This document shows positions 1 through 9,441 of a stretch of DNA of 64,000 nt, one piece after another. The notes under the pieces were generated by a model. The model searched no databases. It had not been told where the DNA came from and saw only the letters and a list, made by a program, of their open reading frames with translations. The DNA lies in NCBI GenBank assembly GCA_016219275.1, contig JACRBM010000072.1, positions 1 through 64,000 on the forward strand, read 5' to 3'. Numbering within the stretch: the stretch's first letter is position 1; each line of letters begins with the position of its first letter. A program made the position numbers and the translations under genes. This DNA comes from Chloroflexota bacterium (GTDB lineage: Bacteria; Chloroflexota; Anaerolineae; UBA4142).

Positions 1-477
1 CACGCCAGTCTCACCGACTGCGCGAGTTGTCACACGAACAAGAAACCGGCGAACCACTTTGCGGGTCAATGCTCGCAGTGTCACACGACGACATCGTGGA
101 AACCGGCGACGTTCAATCATACCGGCTTGACTGACTGCGCGAGTTGTCACACGAACAAAAAACCGGCGAATCACTTTGCCGGGCAATGCTCGCAGTGTCA
201 CACGACGACATCGTGGAAAGGCGCGAAGGTGAATCACGCCGGTCTCACCGACTGCGTCAGTTGCCACGCGAACAAGAAACCGGCGAATCACTTTGCCGGG
301 CAATGCTCGCAGTGTCACACGACGAACGCGTGGAAACCAGCAAGTTTCAATCACACGGGACAAACGGATTGCGCGAGTTGTCACACGAACAAGAAACCGG
401 CGAATCACTTTGCCGGGCAATGCTCGCAGTGTCACACGACGAACGCGTGGAAGCCGTCAACATTCAAGCACACCTTT
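1..477 (+). repeat. 117-bp tandem repeat array inside the cytochrome gene
   Basis: Four successive copies with exact 117-bp spacing: the codon before the TDC motif lies at 10, 127, 244 and 361. The copies differ mainly at third positions and in the WK(P/G)A segment. Each unit encodes 39 residues with two heme motifs. The array probably continues upstream of the window. Confidence 0.9.
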
Positions 478-654
478 CCGATGAATCACGGCAAGGCGGC
501 GAGCCAGTGTTCCACGTGTCATCCCAGCAATCCGCCGGTGTACACCTGCTACGGTTGCCACAATCAATCCGAAATCACCAAGAAGCATCAGGAGAAAAAG
601 ATCGCCAATTTCAGTAATTGTGTGAGTTGCCATCCGACCGGCAAGGGTGGCTAG
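1..654 (+). CDS. Multiheme c-type cytochrome (5' end outside window)
   Basis: The frame is open from base 1 and stops at 652-654, so the N-terminus is missing. The visible 217 residues hold eleven CxxCH heme-binding motifs. Four near-identical 39-residue units each carry two motifs (CASCH or CVSCH, then CSQCH), followed by CSTCH, CYGCH and CVSCH near the C-terminus. Conserved NHF and NH(T/A)G histidines between motifs could be distal heme ligands. Such proteins normally work outside the cytoplasmic membrane in electron transfer. The redox partner is not visible; the downstream secreted copper proteins make an envelope redox role plausible. The exact cytochrome class cannot be fixed from this fragment. 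Confidence 0.85.
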   Translation, partial: HASLTDCASCHTNKKPANHFAGQCSQCHTTTSWKPATFNHTGLTDCASCHTNKKPANHFAGQCSQCHTTTSWKGAKVNHAGLTDCVSCHANKKPANHFAGQCSQCHTTNAWKPASFNHTGQTDCASCHTNKKPANHFAGQCSQCHTTNAWKPSTFKHTFPMNHGKAASQCSTCHPSNPPVYTCYGCHNQSEITKKHQEKKIANFSNCVSCHPTGKGG

Positions 655-1163
655 CGCCCAACCCCGTGCGCGGGTAAAGCATCCAGGTTTCTTGGCGAAT
701 GTATCGTGATGAAAACTCCAGTTCTAGCATTACTCTAACGGTTCTCGCGCCGCTTTTTGCAACTTTTTATCGGTTCTACTGGTATATTTGTAGCATCCTT
801 TTTTACACCGCCTTGCGCGGGATCGCACAACCAGAACGCGATAAAATTCGAACGAGCAAAAAGTTAAGGACGGGACACCGCGATGTTTGCAAGCGGTCAG
901 GTAGCCAAACGTTTGACGTGTGTAATTCCAAAGCCGGCTCAAAGGGCAGGACAATCTTTGTCTGCCCTTTTTGATTTGAGTTATAAATCGCACCGCGTGC
1001 CGCGCGCAGGGCTCTAGTTCCTCCCGCTCCGCACTATCGAATTGAAAACGCCGCATTCCCGAATCGGTAAGAAGAATCTGGCTCTCCCATCTTGATCTGA
1101 GAGAGCGCGTACTTGCTGCATTAACCCAGGTATTTCACAACGCGAATCATAACGGAGCGAGAG
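655..1163. other. Intergenic region, possible structured RNA
   Basis: No convincing gene is seen. Two short overlapping ORFs on opposite strands (699-974 and 730-1056) have no recognisable protein features and no good ribosome binding site. The segment around 850-940 has hairpin potential (CCGC...GCGG near 871-890) and runs into a clear terminator at 941-972, so a short transcript could end here. Confidence 0.4.
941..972 (+). terminator. Rho-independent terminator
   Basis: A 9-bp stem AAAGGGCAG / CTGCCCTTT encloses a 12-nt loop and is followed by a T run (TTTTT). It lies about 290 bp after the cytochrome stop, so it ends either a long 3' UTR or a separate short RNA. Confidence 0.75.
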
Positions 1164-1454
1164 ATGGAGATCTTGCAACTCATCGCGCTTGGCTTGGACG
1201 TTCTGTTGGTAGCCGCCGCGATCATGGCTTATTTAACTCGTCCACGCATTGGCGGCGAGTTGGCACGCGGACTAGGGATACTGTTAGTGGGAGTGATGAT
1301 CCTGGGATTGGCTCATCTCCTCGAAAGCATCCTGTTTGTCGTTATCAATGTGGGACTCTATGTCAACGAGGTAGTCCATCGGTTATTTGTCGGGTTTGGA
1401 TTCGTGTGGGTCATCGTCGGTTTCGTTACGATGAACCGCGCATTTCGCGAGTAA
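1164..1454 (+). CDS. Small integral membrane protein, unknown function
   Basis: 96 residues with three hydrophobic segments at about 5-25, 37-62 and 70-90, separated by short charged loops (TRPRIGGELARG; NEVVHR). The C-terminus MNRAFRE is basic and probably cytoplasmic. The start ATG follows a GGAGCGAGAG Shine-Dalgarno-like sequence. The gene is 27 bp upstream of a response regulator, so it may act as a sensor partner or simply be co-transcribed. No family was recognised. Confidence 0.65.
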   Translation: MEILQLIALGLDVLLVAAAIMAYLTRPRIGGELARGLGILLVGVMILGLAHLLESILFVVINVGLYVNEVVHRLFVGFGFVWVIVGFVTMNRAFRE

Positions 1455-1481
1455 TCAAGTAAACGAATCACGGGGTCCATC

Positions 1482-2483
1482 GTGCTAGAATCATCGTCTA
1501 TGGAAGATGTGCAGTTCTGCGCAATTCTTACTGCGATTGTCAAGCGGTTTGTGCGATTGGTTGGCGTGCCCGCGGCGCTGAATGTGGCGCGACGCGTCCC
1601 TGGATTGATCGTGGATGAGACGGGCAACGTCCTCGCTTACGACAAGACCGATCCACTCCCCACCCTCACCATATTGATTGACCAATATGAAACCGTCTTT
1701 GGCAACATTGCGTCTACCCTGGCGCAACAAGCGACGCAAACATTGCGGAGTCCGCCCAAACCGGTCGTCAATCGGAATGGGAACACTCCCACCGTCACTC
1801 GCCCTATTACGATTCTCATTGCCGACGATCACGTTGTCTACCGCGAGGGCTTGGCAAGTTTGCTCTATTCTCAATCCGATTTCAAAATCGTCGGGCAGGT
1901 GGATACGATTGAAAACACCATTCAATCGGCGCGTGACTTGAAACCCAACGTGGTGTTGTTAGATTGTGACCTGGCTGACGGTGATGCGGCAAGCGCCACC
2001 CGCGCGATCTTGAATGAATCGCCGCAAACCTCCATCGTGTTTCTCGGTACGCACGACAATCAAGAATGGATCTTTGATGCGATCCGCGCCGGGGTGGTCG
2101 GGTTTCTGTTCAAGACAATGCGTTCGACCGAATTGGTCAACACCATTCGCGGCGTGATGCGCGGCGAAGCCGGCATCTCGCGCACGATTGCGCGCCGTTT
2201 GTTGCAAGAACTCTCGCGTACACCGGCTCCACAGGATGATGAATTTTGCGGCAACGGATCAAAGCATCCGACCAAACGAGAAATCGAAATCATTCGTGAA
2301 TTGGCAAGAGGAGCCAGCAACCGCGAAATCGCGCAACGATTTGTGATCAGCGAGAACACGGTACGGAATCACGTCGGCAACGTGCTCGCCAAACTGCATC
2401 TGCGTAGCCGTCGCGATGTGGCGCAATACGTGCGTCGTTATGGCATCCCCGTATCGGCGTCTGCCCGAGATGCGGCGAAATAA
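1482..2483 (+). CDS. LuxR/NarL-type response regulator with extra N-terminal domain
   Basis: 333 residues. Residues 1-100 form an unrecognised alpha/beta domain. Residues 108-225 are a receiver (ILIADDH acidic pair, phospho-acceptor Asp161 in VVLLDCD, conserved Thr184 and Lys in FLFKT). Residues 262-322 are a LuxR-type helix-turn-helix (TKREIEIIRELARG, SNREIAQ, SENTVRNHVGNVLAKL). It should bind DNA when phosphorylated by a histidine kinase, which is not in the window. The annotated start is a GTG at 1482; an ATG at 1500 is an alternative, and neither has a strong ribosome site. The N-terminal extension is unusual for the NarL family, which normally begins with the receiver. Confidence 0.85.
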   Translation: MLESSSMEDVQFCAILTAIVKRFVRLVGVPAALNVARRVPGLIVDETGNVLAYDKTDPLPTLTILIDQYETVFGNIASTLAQQATQTLRSPPKPVVNRNGNTPTVTRPITILIADDHVVYREGLASLLYSQSDFKIVGQVDTIENTIQSARDLKPNVVLLDCDLADGDAASATRAILNESPQTSIVFLGTHDNQEWIFDAIRAGVVGFLFKTMRSTELVNTIRGVMRGEAGISRTIARRLLQELSRTPAPQDDEFCGNGSKHPTKREIEIIRELARGASNREIAQRFVISENTVRNHVGNVLAKLHLRSRRDVAQYVRRYGIPVSASARDAAK

Positions 2484-2562
2484 CTCGGCACGCTCGACGC
2501 CGTCTCGTGCCGCGCCGAGAGTTTGGTCGCGCCTATCTGCCTGACGAACGGGTATGCCCCGG

Positions 2563-2605
2563 ACCTCCGATATGACCGCAAGGTTGTCGCGGAGGTTTTT
2601 TATTT
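2563..2605 (+). terminator. Probable rho-independent terminator of the response regulator
   Basis: Stem ACCTCCG / CGGAGGT with a loop of about 20 nt that can pair further, followed by TTTTTTATTTT. It lies 80 bp after the stop codon. Confidence 0.6.
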
Positions 2606-2613
2606 TCTTCACC

Positions 2614-2646
2614 AGCGTCCAGGTTTCTGAAAGAGACCTGGACGCT
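2614..2646. repeat. Short palindrome
   Basis: Perfect 11-bp arms AGCGTCCAGGT / ACCTGGACGCT with an 11-nt spacer, directly after the terminator. REP-like; function unknown. Confidence 0.6.
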
Positions 2647-2827
2647 TTCGCGCCCGGCGAAGATATTTGGCAGTGGAGGCGTCGCCGAGTCTCAAGCGCG
2701 TCGGACTAAAGAATAGTCCCCCAATAGTTGTTAGAACTAGTTGATTAACTATCGACAGTGTGGCTTGAAGGGCTTATACAATGGGTACATATTTTCGACA
2801 ATTGTAAACTCACTTGAACCCACAACA

Positions 2828-2981
2828 CCTTCGCCAAAATCATAAATTCATCCGCGAATAACGCGAACCCTGGCACTTGCGTTCCCACCAGGGCTAGTGT
2901 AACCCGAATGAATTTAAAAATTAGCGGAGATTCGCGTTATTCGCGGATAAAAAAACGGGCGAAAACGATTTGGCGAAGGGA
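2828..2981. repeat. Composite long inverted repeat
   Basis: Outer arms CCTTCGCCAAAATC (2828-2841) and GATTTGGCGAAGG (2969-2981). Inner perfect 17-bp arms TCCGCGAATAACGCGAA (2851-2867) and its reverse complement (2931-2947). A related fragment, TCCGCGAATTGCGCGAATAAA, lies near 18783, which suggests a dispersed family. No clear target duplication was seen at the ends. Confidence 0.6.
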
Positions 2982-3058
2982 TTGACCCAGGAAACGATTT
3001 CCAGTTCCAGACCGACCGTCGCTCGCGGGCGCGGCGACGACAACACTGGAGGTGCGCA

Positions 3059-3160
3059 GTGTCAGCATTAACGCTCATCGGCGTGTACGCCATCTTTGGC
3101 GGATTGATGTTGCTGGTCATGCTCGGCGCGATTGGGCTGGTTAAGGGAAGCAAGAACTAG
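3059..3160 (+). CDS. Putative 33-residue single-pass membrane peptide
   Basis: A GTG start follows a good GGAGGTGCGCA ribosome site; the stop TAG is at 3158-3160. The 33-residue product is one hydrophobic helix (about residues 4-28, GVYAIFGGLMLLVMLGAIGLV) with a short basic tail KGSKN. The shape resembles small accessory subunits of membrane complexes, but no specific family is recognised. The stop codon lies in the left tip of a palindromic element (3157-3267). The call rests on the ribosome site plus the hydrophobic pattern only. Confidence 0.4.
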   Translation: MSALTLIGVYAIFGGLMLLVMLGAIGLVKGSKN

Positions 3161-3267
3161 CGCGAATTCCGATTCGATTTACGGCTTGCATCGCATCCAA
3201 GACCTGTCAGGTTTCCGCGAAGCAAACCTGACAGGTCTGCCGTAAATGCGTTAGGAATCTGCGCTAG
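3157..3267. repeat. 111-bp imperfect palindromic element
   Basis: Ends are CTAGCGC / GCGCTAG. Arms continue with AATTCC / GGAATC, TTTACGGC / GCCGTAAA and a perfect core GACCTGTCAGGTTT (3201-3214) / AAACCTGACAGGTC (3224-3237). It resembles small non-autonomous palindromic elements. No target duplication was found. Confidence 0.65.
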
Positions 3268-3363
3268 GCGGAAAAAGAGAGCGTGTCGCATCAACGCCCG
3301 CGTTCGAACGATTGGTAATTGTTCGTGGTGGATAAACAAGGTTCAATCCAATTGGAGGTCAAC

Positions 3364-6300
3364 ATGTCGCATCGTCAGTGGTGGTCTGTATCTGGGCTTC
3401 GCTTGCCGGCGATCCTGGTCGCCCTCTTGGTGCTGCTCGTCATCGCCGTGCCCGGTTCGCTAGCGCACGCGGCGGCAACCACCAATCCCGGCGAGTTGGA
3501 CCGACAGCCGAACCCGGCAATCCCAGCCGCCGTCACCAACACACTGCGGATCAGGGTGGTCAGTGCGCGCACATCCGGCGCGATTACGCAAGGTCAGGTC
3601 GTTCCCAATTTCCAGTTCATCATCGTGCGCGACGACACCGGCAATCCCACGCAAGCGCGCACGCCCGGTTGTTCGCCCGCGACCGATCCGAATTATCCGG
3701 CAAATTGTGAATGGCCCTCGATCAAGGTCATGTCGGGCGGCTCGGCGGGTCAAGTGGTCACGCAAGGCAGTCAGACTAATCTCAACGAAACCACGGGCAT
3801 CATTCTCCCTAACGGTCGCTACATGATTTCAGTCACCGCGGAGGGATTCAAGATTGATGGCGCGTGGTTTACGGTTCCCCTCGCCGACCCAGGATTGATT
3901 ACGGTTTCGATGCAGCCGCACCCCTTGCCGCTCGGCACTCTGCGTATTCAGGTGTTTGAAGACAGCATGACCAACGGTCAGTACGATCCCAACTCCGGCG
4001 AACGCGGACTCGCCGGATTCGTCGCGCATCTGGACGATGTGCTCGGCGAAGTGACCACCGACTGGTTCGGCAATCCGCTCTGCACGCGCTACGACGCCGG
4101 CGGCAATCCGATTCCTGGGTCGGGCGGTCAATGCGTGAGCGATGTGAACGGTCTCATCACGATCCCGAACCTGGGTCCGAATCGGTACGCCGTCTTTGTC
4201 GTTCCACCGAACGGGCAGACCTGGATTCAAACGACGACGCTCGAAGGCGGTCATGATTGGGACGTGTGGCTGCACGAGAACTATACCGGGTACGATCCGG
4301 AAATGATCGTCGGCGGCGAGCAGGTGCCGGAAGCTGTGTTCGGCTACGTGCAACCCAGGTCTCTCCCAGCGAGCGGCGCGGCCGGTCGCATCACCGGGCG
4401 CGCTATGGGCATTCGCGAGTACGTCCAGCAAGCCGGCGGCTCGGTGCCCGAAGGACCCGTCGCGCGTCCCTGGGTCGCGCTGACCAATCTCCTCACCGGC
4501 GATACGCTCATCTATGCCGCGCAAGGCAATGCGGACGGAACCTTTGACATTCAGAATGTGCCGAATGGCGATTATCAACTCGCGGTCTGGGATGCGCCCC
4601 AACTTTATTTGTTGCAACTGCAGAATGTGACCGTCCAAAATGGTCAGACCGTAAATGTGGGCGATATGCTCTTGGCGCATTGGTTCGGCACGATTGAAGG
4701 AACTGTTTTCATTGACACGAATGAAAATGGTCGGCGCGATCCCGGCGAAGCCGGATTGCCCGGTCAGAGCATCGCCCTGAAAACGCGCGAGAACTCACTC
4801 GTGGATCAAGGGAGCAACAGCACCGTCACCGACAATCAGGGACGCTATGTGATGAACCTGACCTACGAGTACGGTTGGTGGAATGTCCTCGAAGTGTACA
4901 ACGATCGTTTCTTTACGACCGGCGTGACGTGGCAAACGGACAATCAACCGACCGAGACGACCGTGCTTGGCGCGGGCGTGGATGTTGCCGTGTACAATCT
5001 TGCCGGTTTACGCACGCGCGTGGATTGGGGCGTGCGTCCATACGCGCCGGGCACGAACGGCGGCATCGTCGGCACGGTCGTCTACAACGCGACGCGCAAC
5101 GAACTCGACGCGCGCTTTTCCGCGACGGAAGACTATGAAGGCGGTATTCCCAATCTGACGGTTAATTTGTACGCCCCCGTGCCATGCACGCTCGACCCTG
5201 GCGACCCAACGTGCGCGCCGAACCCCAACGGCTTGGGCGGGTATCGCACCAATCCCGACGGTTCATTCACGCGCGGACCTCTGCTCAACACGTACCTCAC
5301 CGAGACTTTTACGCGACCGACCGATTGTGTCGCGCGGACAAGCACCGGCGTACCTTTGTCGCAAGCATTCTTGCCACCCTCGACCGGCGGATTCGATTGT
5401 CTCGAAGCGCCAGTGATGGGAAATCAAGTTCAGACCGGTTTTTCATCCGTCAATGGCAATTACGGTTTTACGACGATCCTGGCAGACCCGGTAACCGGCG
5501 CGCCGATTCCCGAATCGCCGATGCCGCCGGGCGAATACCTGGTCGAAGTGGTCGTGCCGAACGACGCGTTTGGCAGACCCTTGTTCAAGGTCACGAAGGA
5601 AGAAGACATTAACGTTTTCGGCGGCGATCAATTTGCGCCGCAAGTTCCGCCGCCGCCCTGCGTGGGTCCCTTGCACACGGTTCGCGTGGTGGGCGATGTG
5701 TCGCAGGCGCTCTTCGATCCGTTCAATCCTTCGACGACGAGCGGTGTGTACAATCCCAGTTTCTTGGACGCGGGCGGCAGTCCCTACGAAGGGCAACGCC
5801 GACCCTTGTGCAACATGCTCCTCGTCACCGTGCAGAATGGAAAATCCATCGCGCCGATCTTTTCGTACTTTACCGATGTGCCTTTGCCGGGACGTCTGTT
5901 CGGCACTGTGTTCAACGACCTCGCGCTTTCGGTCAACCCGCAAGATTTGTGGTACGGCGAAAAAGCCGGCATTCCCAATATTCCGGTTGGCATTTACGAT
6001 TACAGCGGCAGATACATCACGACCTTGACTTCGGATCCCAATGGCACGTTCGAGATATTGCTCCCCTCCACCGCGACGTACAACTGTCCCTTGCCGGCGG
6101 GACCTTGTCCTGGGGTGTATCGTCTAGTCTCGAATGATCCTGGGCAACCTGGACGACCGAATCCGAACTATAACCCGTACTATCGAACGCTCGTGACGAA
6201 TTGGCAAATCTGGCCCAATCTCACTTTGCTCGCTGATGCCGCGCTCGTATCGTCGGCGACCGTCCTCGAATTTCCAGGTACGCAGACGGTGCGCGCGGCG

Positions 6301-9300
6301 CAGTGCCAACTCGCCGCGACCACGCCGCAACTCTTCGCCGTATCGCCGCGACCGTACGTCACACTTCCCGCCAATGCCGCGGCGCGCACGTTCACGATCA
6401 GCGGTCAAGGTTTTGGCGCGACCCAGAATGACGGCAGAGTGATGCTCGACAATGTGGTGTTGGACATCAACTCGTGGAATGATCGCGAGATCAGCGCGCG
6501 GGTACCGGACACGATCACGCCCGGCGCGTATCAACTTCAGATTATCGCGGGCAACGGTCAGCGCACCGTGAATGGCTTGACCTTCCACGTACGCGGCAAC
6601 GGCTACACGCCCACGGTGTTCGAGGTCGGACCCGGGCGAACGTACGCGACGGTGCAAGCTGCGCTCGAAGCGGCGGCAAACACTGCGCGCGCGCTCGTCG
6701 TCGTGTACCCGAACACCCCAGGACAATTCACGCCGTTGGGTGACTATTACGAAAACATCGTCATCCACTCGCCGGTAAAATTGCAAGGTGTGGGACCAGG
6801 CGGCACGCGCGCCGATGGCACGTTCGTTCCTGGCTCGATCCTCAACGGGCTGGGTTTTGGAACGCTCCGCGCGCCGGCGTGGCTCACACTCGTCGCGGGA
6901 TTACAAAATAATCCGGCGACGCAATGGAGCGGCAATCAAAATGTGTACGAGTCAGAGGTCATCTATGTCCTCGCGCGCAACGGACAATTCACCCCGAACT
7001 ATCGCGCGGGGATTGACGGCTTGACGATTCGCAGCGGCACTGAGTTCGGCACACCCGGACCGACGCCGGCATTTCCGGCGGGCGTGGCGACCCAGGGAGG
7101 CGGCATTCTCGTCAACGCCTACGCGCGCAATTTGCAAATCACGAACAATGTGATTTGGGGCAATGGCGGCGCGTACGGCGGCGCGATTCGCGTGGGCACG
7201 CCGTACGTCGGCAACAACAACAACGACAATCTTCGCATCGCGAACAATCGCATCCTGGACAACGGCGGCACGAATCTCGCCGGTGCAATCGCCATCTTTA
7301 CCGGTTCCAACAACTATGAAATCGCGAACAATGACATCTGCGGAAACTTTTCCGCCGAGTACGGCGCGGGCATCAGCCACTTTGGTCTCAGCCCGAACGG
7401 TTCGATCCATCACAATCGCATCTACCTGAACGAATCGTACGACGAAGGCGCGGGCATTATGATCGCCAGCGAATTGCCGGCGAATCCCGCCGCGTTGCCG
7501 CCGGGCGCGGGCGCGGTGGACATCTACGACAACATTATCGAAGCGAATCTCGCGAATGACGACGGCGGCGGCATTCGTTTCCTGATGGCGGGCAACTTTC
7601 CGTACAACATTTACAACAACCTGATCGTGAACAATGTTTCCACCGACGAAGGCGGCGGCATCGCGATTGACGACGCGCCTAACGTACGGATTTACAACAA
7701 CACGATTATGAAGAACATTACCACGGCGACGGCGGCGACGAGCAACGGACTCCCCAAGCCGACCGGTCTCTCGACTTCGCAAAACAGCGCGGCGTTGCAA
7801 GCATCGTTGCCGACTGGCTCGCCGATTTTCAGCAACCCGGTTCTGTTCAACAATATCTTCTGGGACAATCGCGCGGGACGTTGGAATGGGACGATGCTCG
7901 TCGGCATCGGCGCTGCCGGCGATGCAACGCCGATCAACTACTGGGACCTGGGTGTGGCTGATGGTTCCGGTTTGCTCGCGCCGACAAACTCGCTTCTGCA
8001 AGAAGCGTCCACCGCGTTGCATCCGTACACGATGAATGCGTCCAACGTCGTGGGATCGAATCCTCAAGTCGTATCGCCTTACGATCTGACGGTGACGGCG
8101 CTGCCTTGGCGCGGCGAACCAAACTTTATTGATAACATTATCGTCGCGCTCGAAACGCCGCCGAACCAGATGGGCAACTATCACATCGCCAACACATCCC
8201 CGGCGCAGAATGCCGGCGCGCAACAACGCTCTGGAATTTTTGCGCCGATGACGGACTTGGATGGCGACTATCGTCCCTCGTTCGGCGGATTTGAAATCGG
8301 CGCGGATGAACGCCCCGGCGCATTCCCAGTCTTGGATACGTTCAATCGCGCGGATGGGAATGTGAACAGCGGCGGCATCACCGAGTGGCGCGGCAATACG
8401 AACCTGACCGCGTTCCGTGTGTTCAACAATCGCCTCCAGGTTCGCAGCGCCGGGTACTTGTACTGGAATCCAACATTCGGCGCGAATCAAGAAGCGTTCT
8501 TTACCTTCCGCCGGACATCGCCGACCGCGACGCGCCAGGGAGTGTTGCTCAAAGTGGACAACCTTGCCGCGAACGGTTCTGGTCCAGGTCCGAACACACG
8601 ATTCATCGAAGTGAGTTATCGCGCCAATACCAACTCGGTGACGATAGATACACTAGCGCCCGCACCACAGGGGCGTGTCCAGCGTGCGGCGATCAACCGC
8701 GTGAACCTGGACGACGGCGATCAATTGGGCGCGCGAGCGTACTCGGATGGAACGGTGAACGTGTACAAGAATGGGATCTTGCTCGGCAGTACGAACATCG
8801 CGACCGGCGCGAATGCCTGGGCGCTCGCTTACGTCGCGGGCGGCGGACAGATCGGTCTCTGGTTCCAGGGTCCGCTCGCGCCGCCGAACGACGCGCGCCT
8901 GGATCGGTTTGGCGGTGGCACGTTGCCCGCGATCGGTCCGGCTGCGGTGGTTCTCGTGAACGTACCCACCGCGACAGTGACCGCGACAAGGACGGTGACA
9001 CCGACCGCGACGATCACGCGGACAGCAACGGTTTCGGCGACGGCAACGCTCACGCGCACCGCGACGATCACGCCAACCGCCACCGCGACGCGCACCATCA
9101 CGCCGACCGCGACGCGCACGATCACAGCCACACTCGCACCCACCGCGACGCGCACACCAACCATCGCGCCAACGCGCACCGTCACGCCGACCGTCGCGCC
9201 AACGCGCACCATCACACCCACCCTCGCGCCGGCGGTTCTGCCCAATCCCACACGGACGATCACACCAACGCGCACGAGTATGCAATTCCCATCGCCGACA

Positions 9301-9432
9301 AATCGCGACGCGGCGCAGCCGGAATACGCAATCGCCAATCCGGTCGCGCGATGGGAGATGCTGGGATTGCTCTCGAACATTTCGGGTTTGGAAACGGTAC
9401 GTCGGCGCGAGATCGCGCGGAGTTTGAGCTAG
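3364..9432 (+). CDS. Giant secreted surface protein: SdrD-like, TIG, beta-helix and Thr-Pro stalk
   Basis: 2022 residues. The ATG at 3364 follows GGAGGTCAAC; an upstream in-frame start at 3319 lacks a site. Residues 1-37 form a signal peptide (hydrophobic core LVALLVLLVIAV, cleavage near AHA). Domains in order: beta-sandwich repeats of SdrD/Cna-B type (about 188, 441 and 841, each with a DxxxNGxxDPxE-like motif); an IPT/TIG domain (about 995-1080); a long right-handed parallel beta-helix with repeating NN-I-x-NN rungs (about 1085-1645); a LamG-like domain (about 1655-1860); a Thr/Pro-rich stalk (about 1867-1975). No LPxTG or C-terminal helix is seen. Probably an adhesin or polysaccharide-binding protein; catalytic pectate-lyase residues cannot be assigned. 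It heads the secretome cluster. Confidence 0.8.
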   Translation: MSHRQWWSVSGLRLPAILVALLVLLVIAVPGSLAHAAATTNPGELDRQPNPAIPAAVTNTLRIRVVSARTSGAITQGQVVPNFQFIIVRDDTGNPTQARTPGCSPATDPNYPANCEWPSIKVMSGGSAGQVVTQGSQTNLNETTGIILPNGRYMISVTAEGFKIDGAWFTVPLADPGLITVSMQPHPLPLGTLRIQVFEDSMTNGQYDPNSGERGLAGFVAHLDDVLGEVTTDWFGNPLCTRYDAGGNPIPGSGGQCVSDVNGLITIPNLGPNRYAVFVVPPNGQTWIQTTTLEGGHDWDVWLHENYTGYDPEMIVGGEQVPEAVFGYVQPRSLPASGAAGRITGRAMGIREYVQQAGGSVPEGPVARPWVALTNLLTGDTLIYAAQGNADGTFDIQNVPNGDYQLAVWDAPQLYLLQLQNVTVQNGQTVNVGDMLLAHWFGTIEGTVFIDTNENGRRDPGEAGLPGQSIALKTRENSLVDQGSNSTVTDNQGRYVMNLTYEYGWWNVLEVYNDRFFTTGVTWQTDNQPTETTVLGAGVDVAVYNLAGLRTRVDWGVRPYAPGTNGGIVGTVVYNATRNELDARFSATEDYEGGIPNLTVNLYAPVPCTLDPGDPTCAPNPNGLGGYRTNPDGSFTRGPLLNTYLTETFTRPTDCVARTSTGVPLSQAFLPPSTGGFDCLEAPVMGNQVQTGFSSVNGNYGFTTILADPVTGAPIPESPMPPGEYLVEVVVPNDAFGRPLFKVTKEEDINVFGGDQFAPQVPPPPCVGPLHTVRVVGDVSQALFDPFNPSTTSGVYNPSFLDAGGSPYEGQRRPLCNMLLVTVQNGKSIAPIFSYFTDVPLPGRLFGTVFNDLALSVNPQDLWYGEKAGIPNIPVGIYDYSGRYITTLTSDPNGTFEILLPSTATYNCPLPAGPCPGVYRLVSNDPGQPGRPNPNYNPYYRTLVTNWQIWPNLTLLADAALVSSATVLEFPGTQTVRAAQCQLAATTPQLFAVSPRPYVTLPANAAARTFTISGQGFGATQNDGRVMLDNVVLDINSWNDREISARVPDTITPGAYQLQIIAGNGQRTVNGLTFHVRGNGYTPTVFEVGPGRTYATVQAALEAAANTARALVVVYPNTPGQFTPLGDYYENIVIHSPVKLQGVGPGGTRADGTFVPGSILNGLGFGTLRAPAWLTLVAGLQNNPATQWSGNQNVYESEVIYVLARNGQFTPNYRAGIDGLTIRSGTEFGTPGPTPAFPAGVATQGGGILVNAYARNLQITNNVIWGNGGAYGGAIRVGTPYVGNNNNDNLRIANNRILDNGGTNLAGAIAIFTGSNNYEIANNDICGNFSAEYGAGISHFGLSPNGSIHHNRIYLNESYDEGAGIMIASELPANPAALPPGAGAVDIYDNIIEANLANDDGGGIRFLMAGNFPYNIYNNLIVNNVSTDEGGGIAIDDAPNVRIYNNTIMKNITTATAATSNGLPKPTGLSTSQNSAALQASLPTGSPIFSNPVLFNNIFWDNRAGRWNGTMLVGIGAAGDATPINYWDLGVADGSGLLAPTNSLLQEASTALHPYTMNASNVVGSNPQVVSPYDLTVTALPWRGEPNFIDNIIVALETPPNQMGNYHIANTSPAQNAGAQQRSGIFAPMTDLDGDYRPSFGGFEIGADERPGAFPVLDTFNRADGNVNSGGITEWRGNTNLTAFRVFNNRLQVRSAGYLYWNPTFGANQEAFFTFRRTSPTATRQGVLLKVDNLAANGSGPGPNTRFIEVSYRANTNSVTIDTLAPAPQGRVQRAAINRVNLDDGDQLGARAYSDGTVNVYKNGILLGSTNIATGANAWALAYVAGGGQIGLWFQGPLAPPNDARLDRFGGGTLPAIGPAAVVLVNVPTATVTATRTVTPTATITRTATVSATATLTRTATITPTATATRTITPTATRTITATLAPTATRTPTIAPTRTVTPTVAPTRTITPTLAPAVLPNPTRTITPTRTSMQFPSPTNRDAAQPEYAIANPVARWEMLGLLSNISGLETVRRREIARSLS

Positions 9433-9441
9433 TCGAAATCA

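Larger units (their letters stand above)
2484..3058. other. Intergenic region with terminator and inverted repeats
   Basis: No gene is seen on either strand. It contains a terminator after the response regulator (2563-2605), a short palindrome (2614-2646) and a long composite inverted repeat (2828-2981). Bases 2647-2827 hold nothing recognised; a tRNA-like stretch there was rejected. Confidence 0.6.

Noticed and set aside
1-477. CRISPR-like repeat array
   Set aside because: Repeat units are 117 bp, fully coding and in frame with heme motifs; there are no unique spacers.
850-940. c-di-GMP (GEMM) riboswitch
   Set aside because: Some hairpin similarity, but the conserved core and tetraloop receptor sequences are missing.
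699-1056. Two overlapping short reading frames on opposite strands
   Set aside because: No ribosome site, no domain and they cross the terminator at 941-972.
2664-2760. tRNA-like sequence near GGAGGCGTCGCCGAGTC with GGACT/AGTCC stem
   Set aside because: The loop lacks the usual U33 and anticodon context, and no TTCGA T-arm or CCA follows.
3829-4680. 283-residue reading frame on the minus strand
   Set aside because: Shadow of the same gene; composition mirrors the sense strand.
6952-8490. 512-residue reading frame on the minus strand
   Set aside because: Shadow of the giant surface protein; Arg-rich with no domain and no start context.
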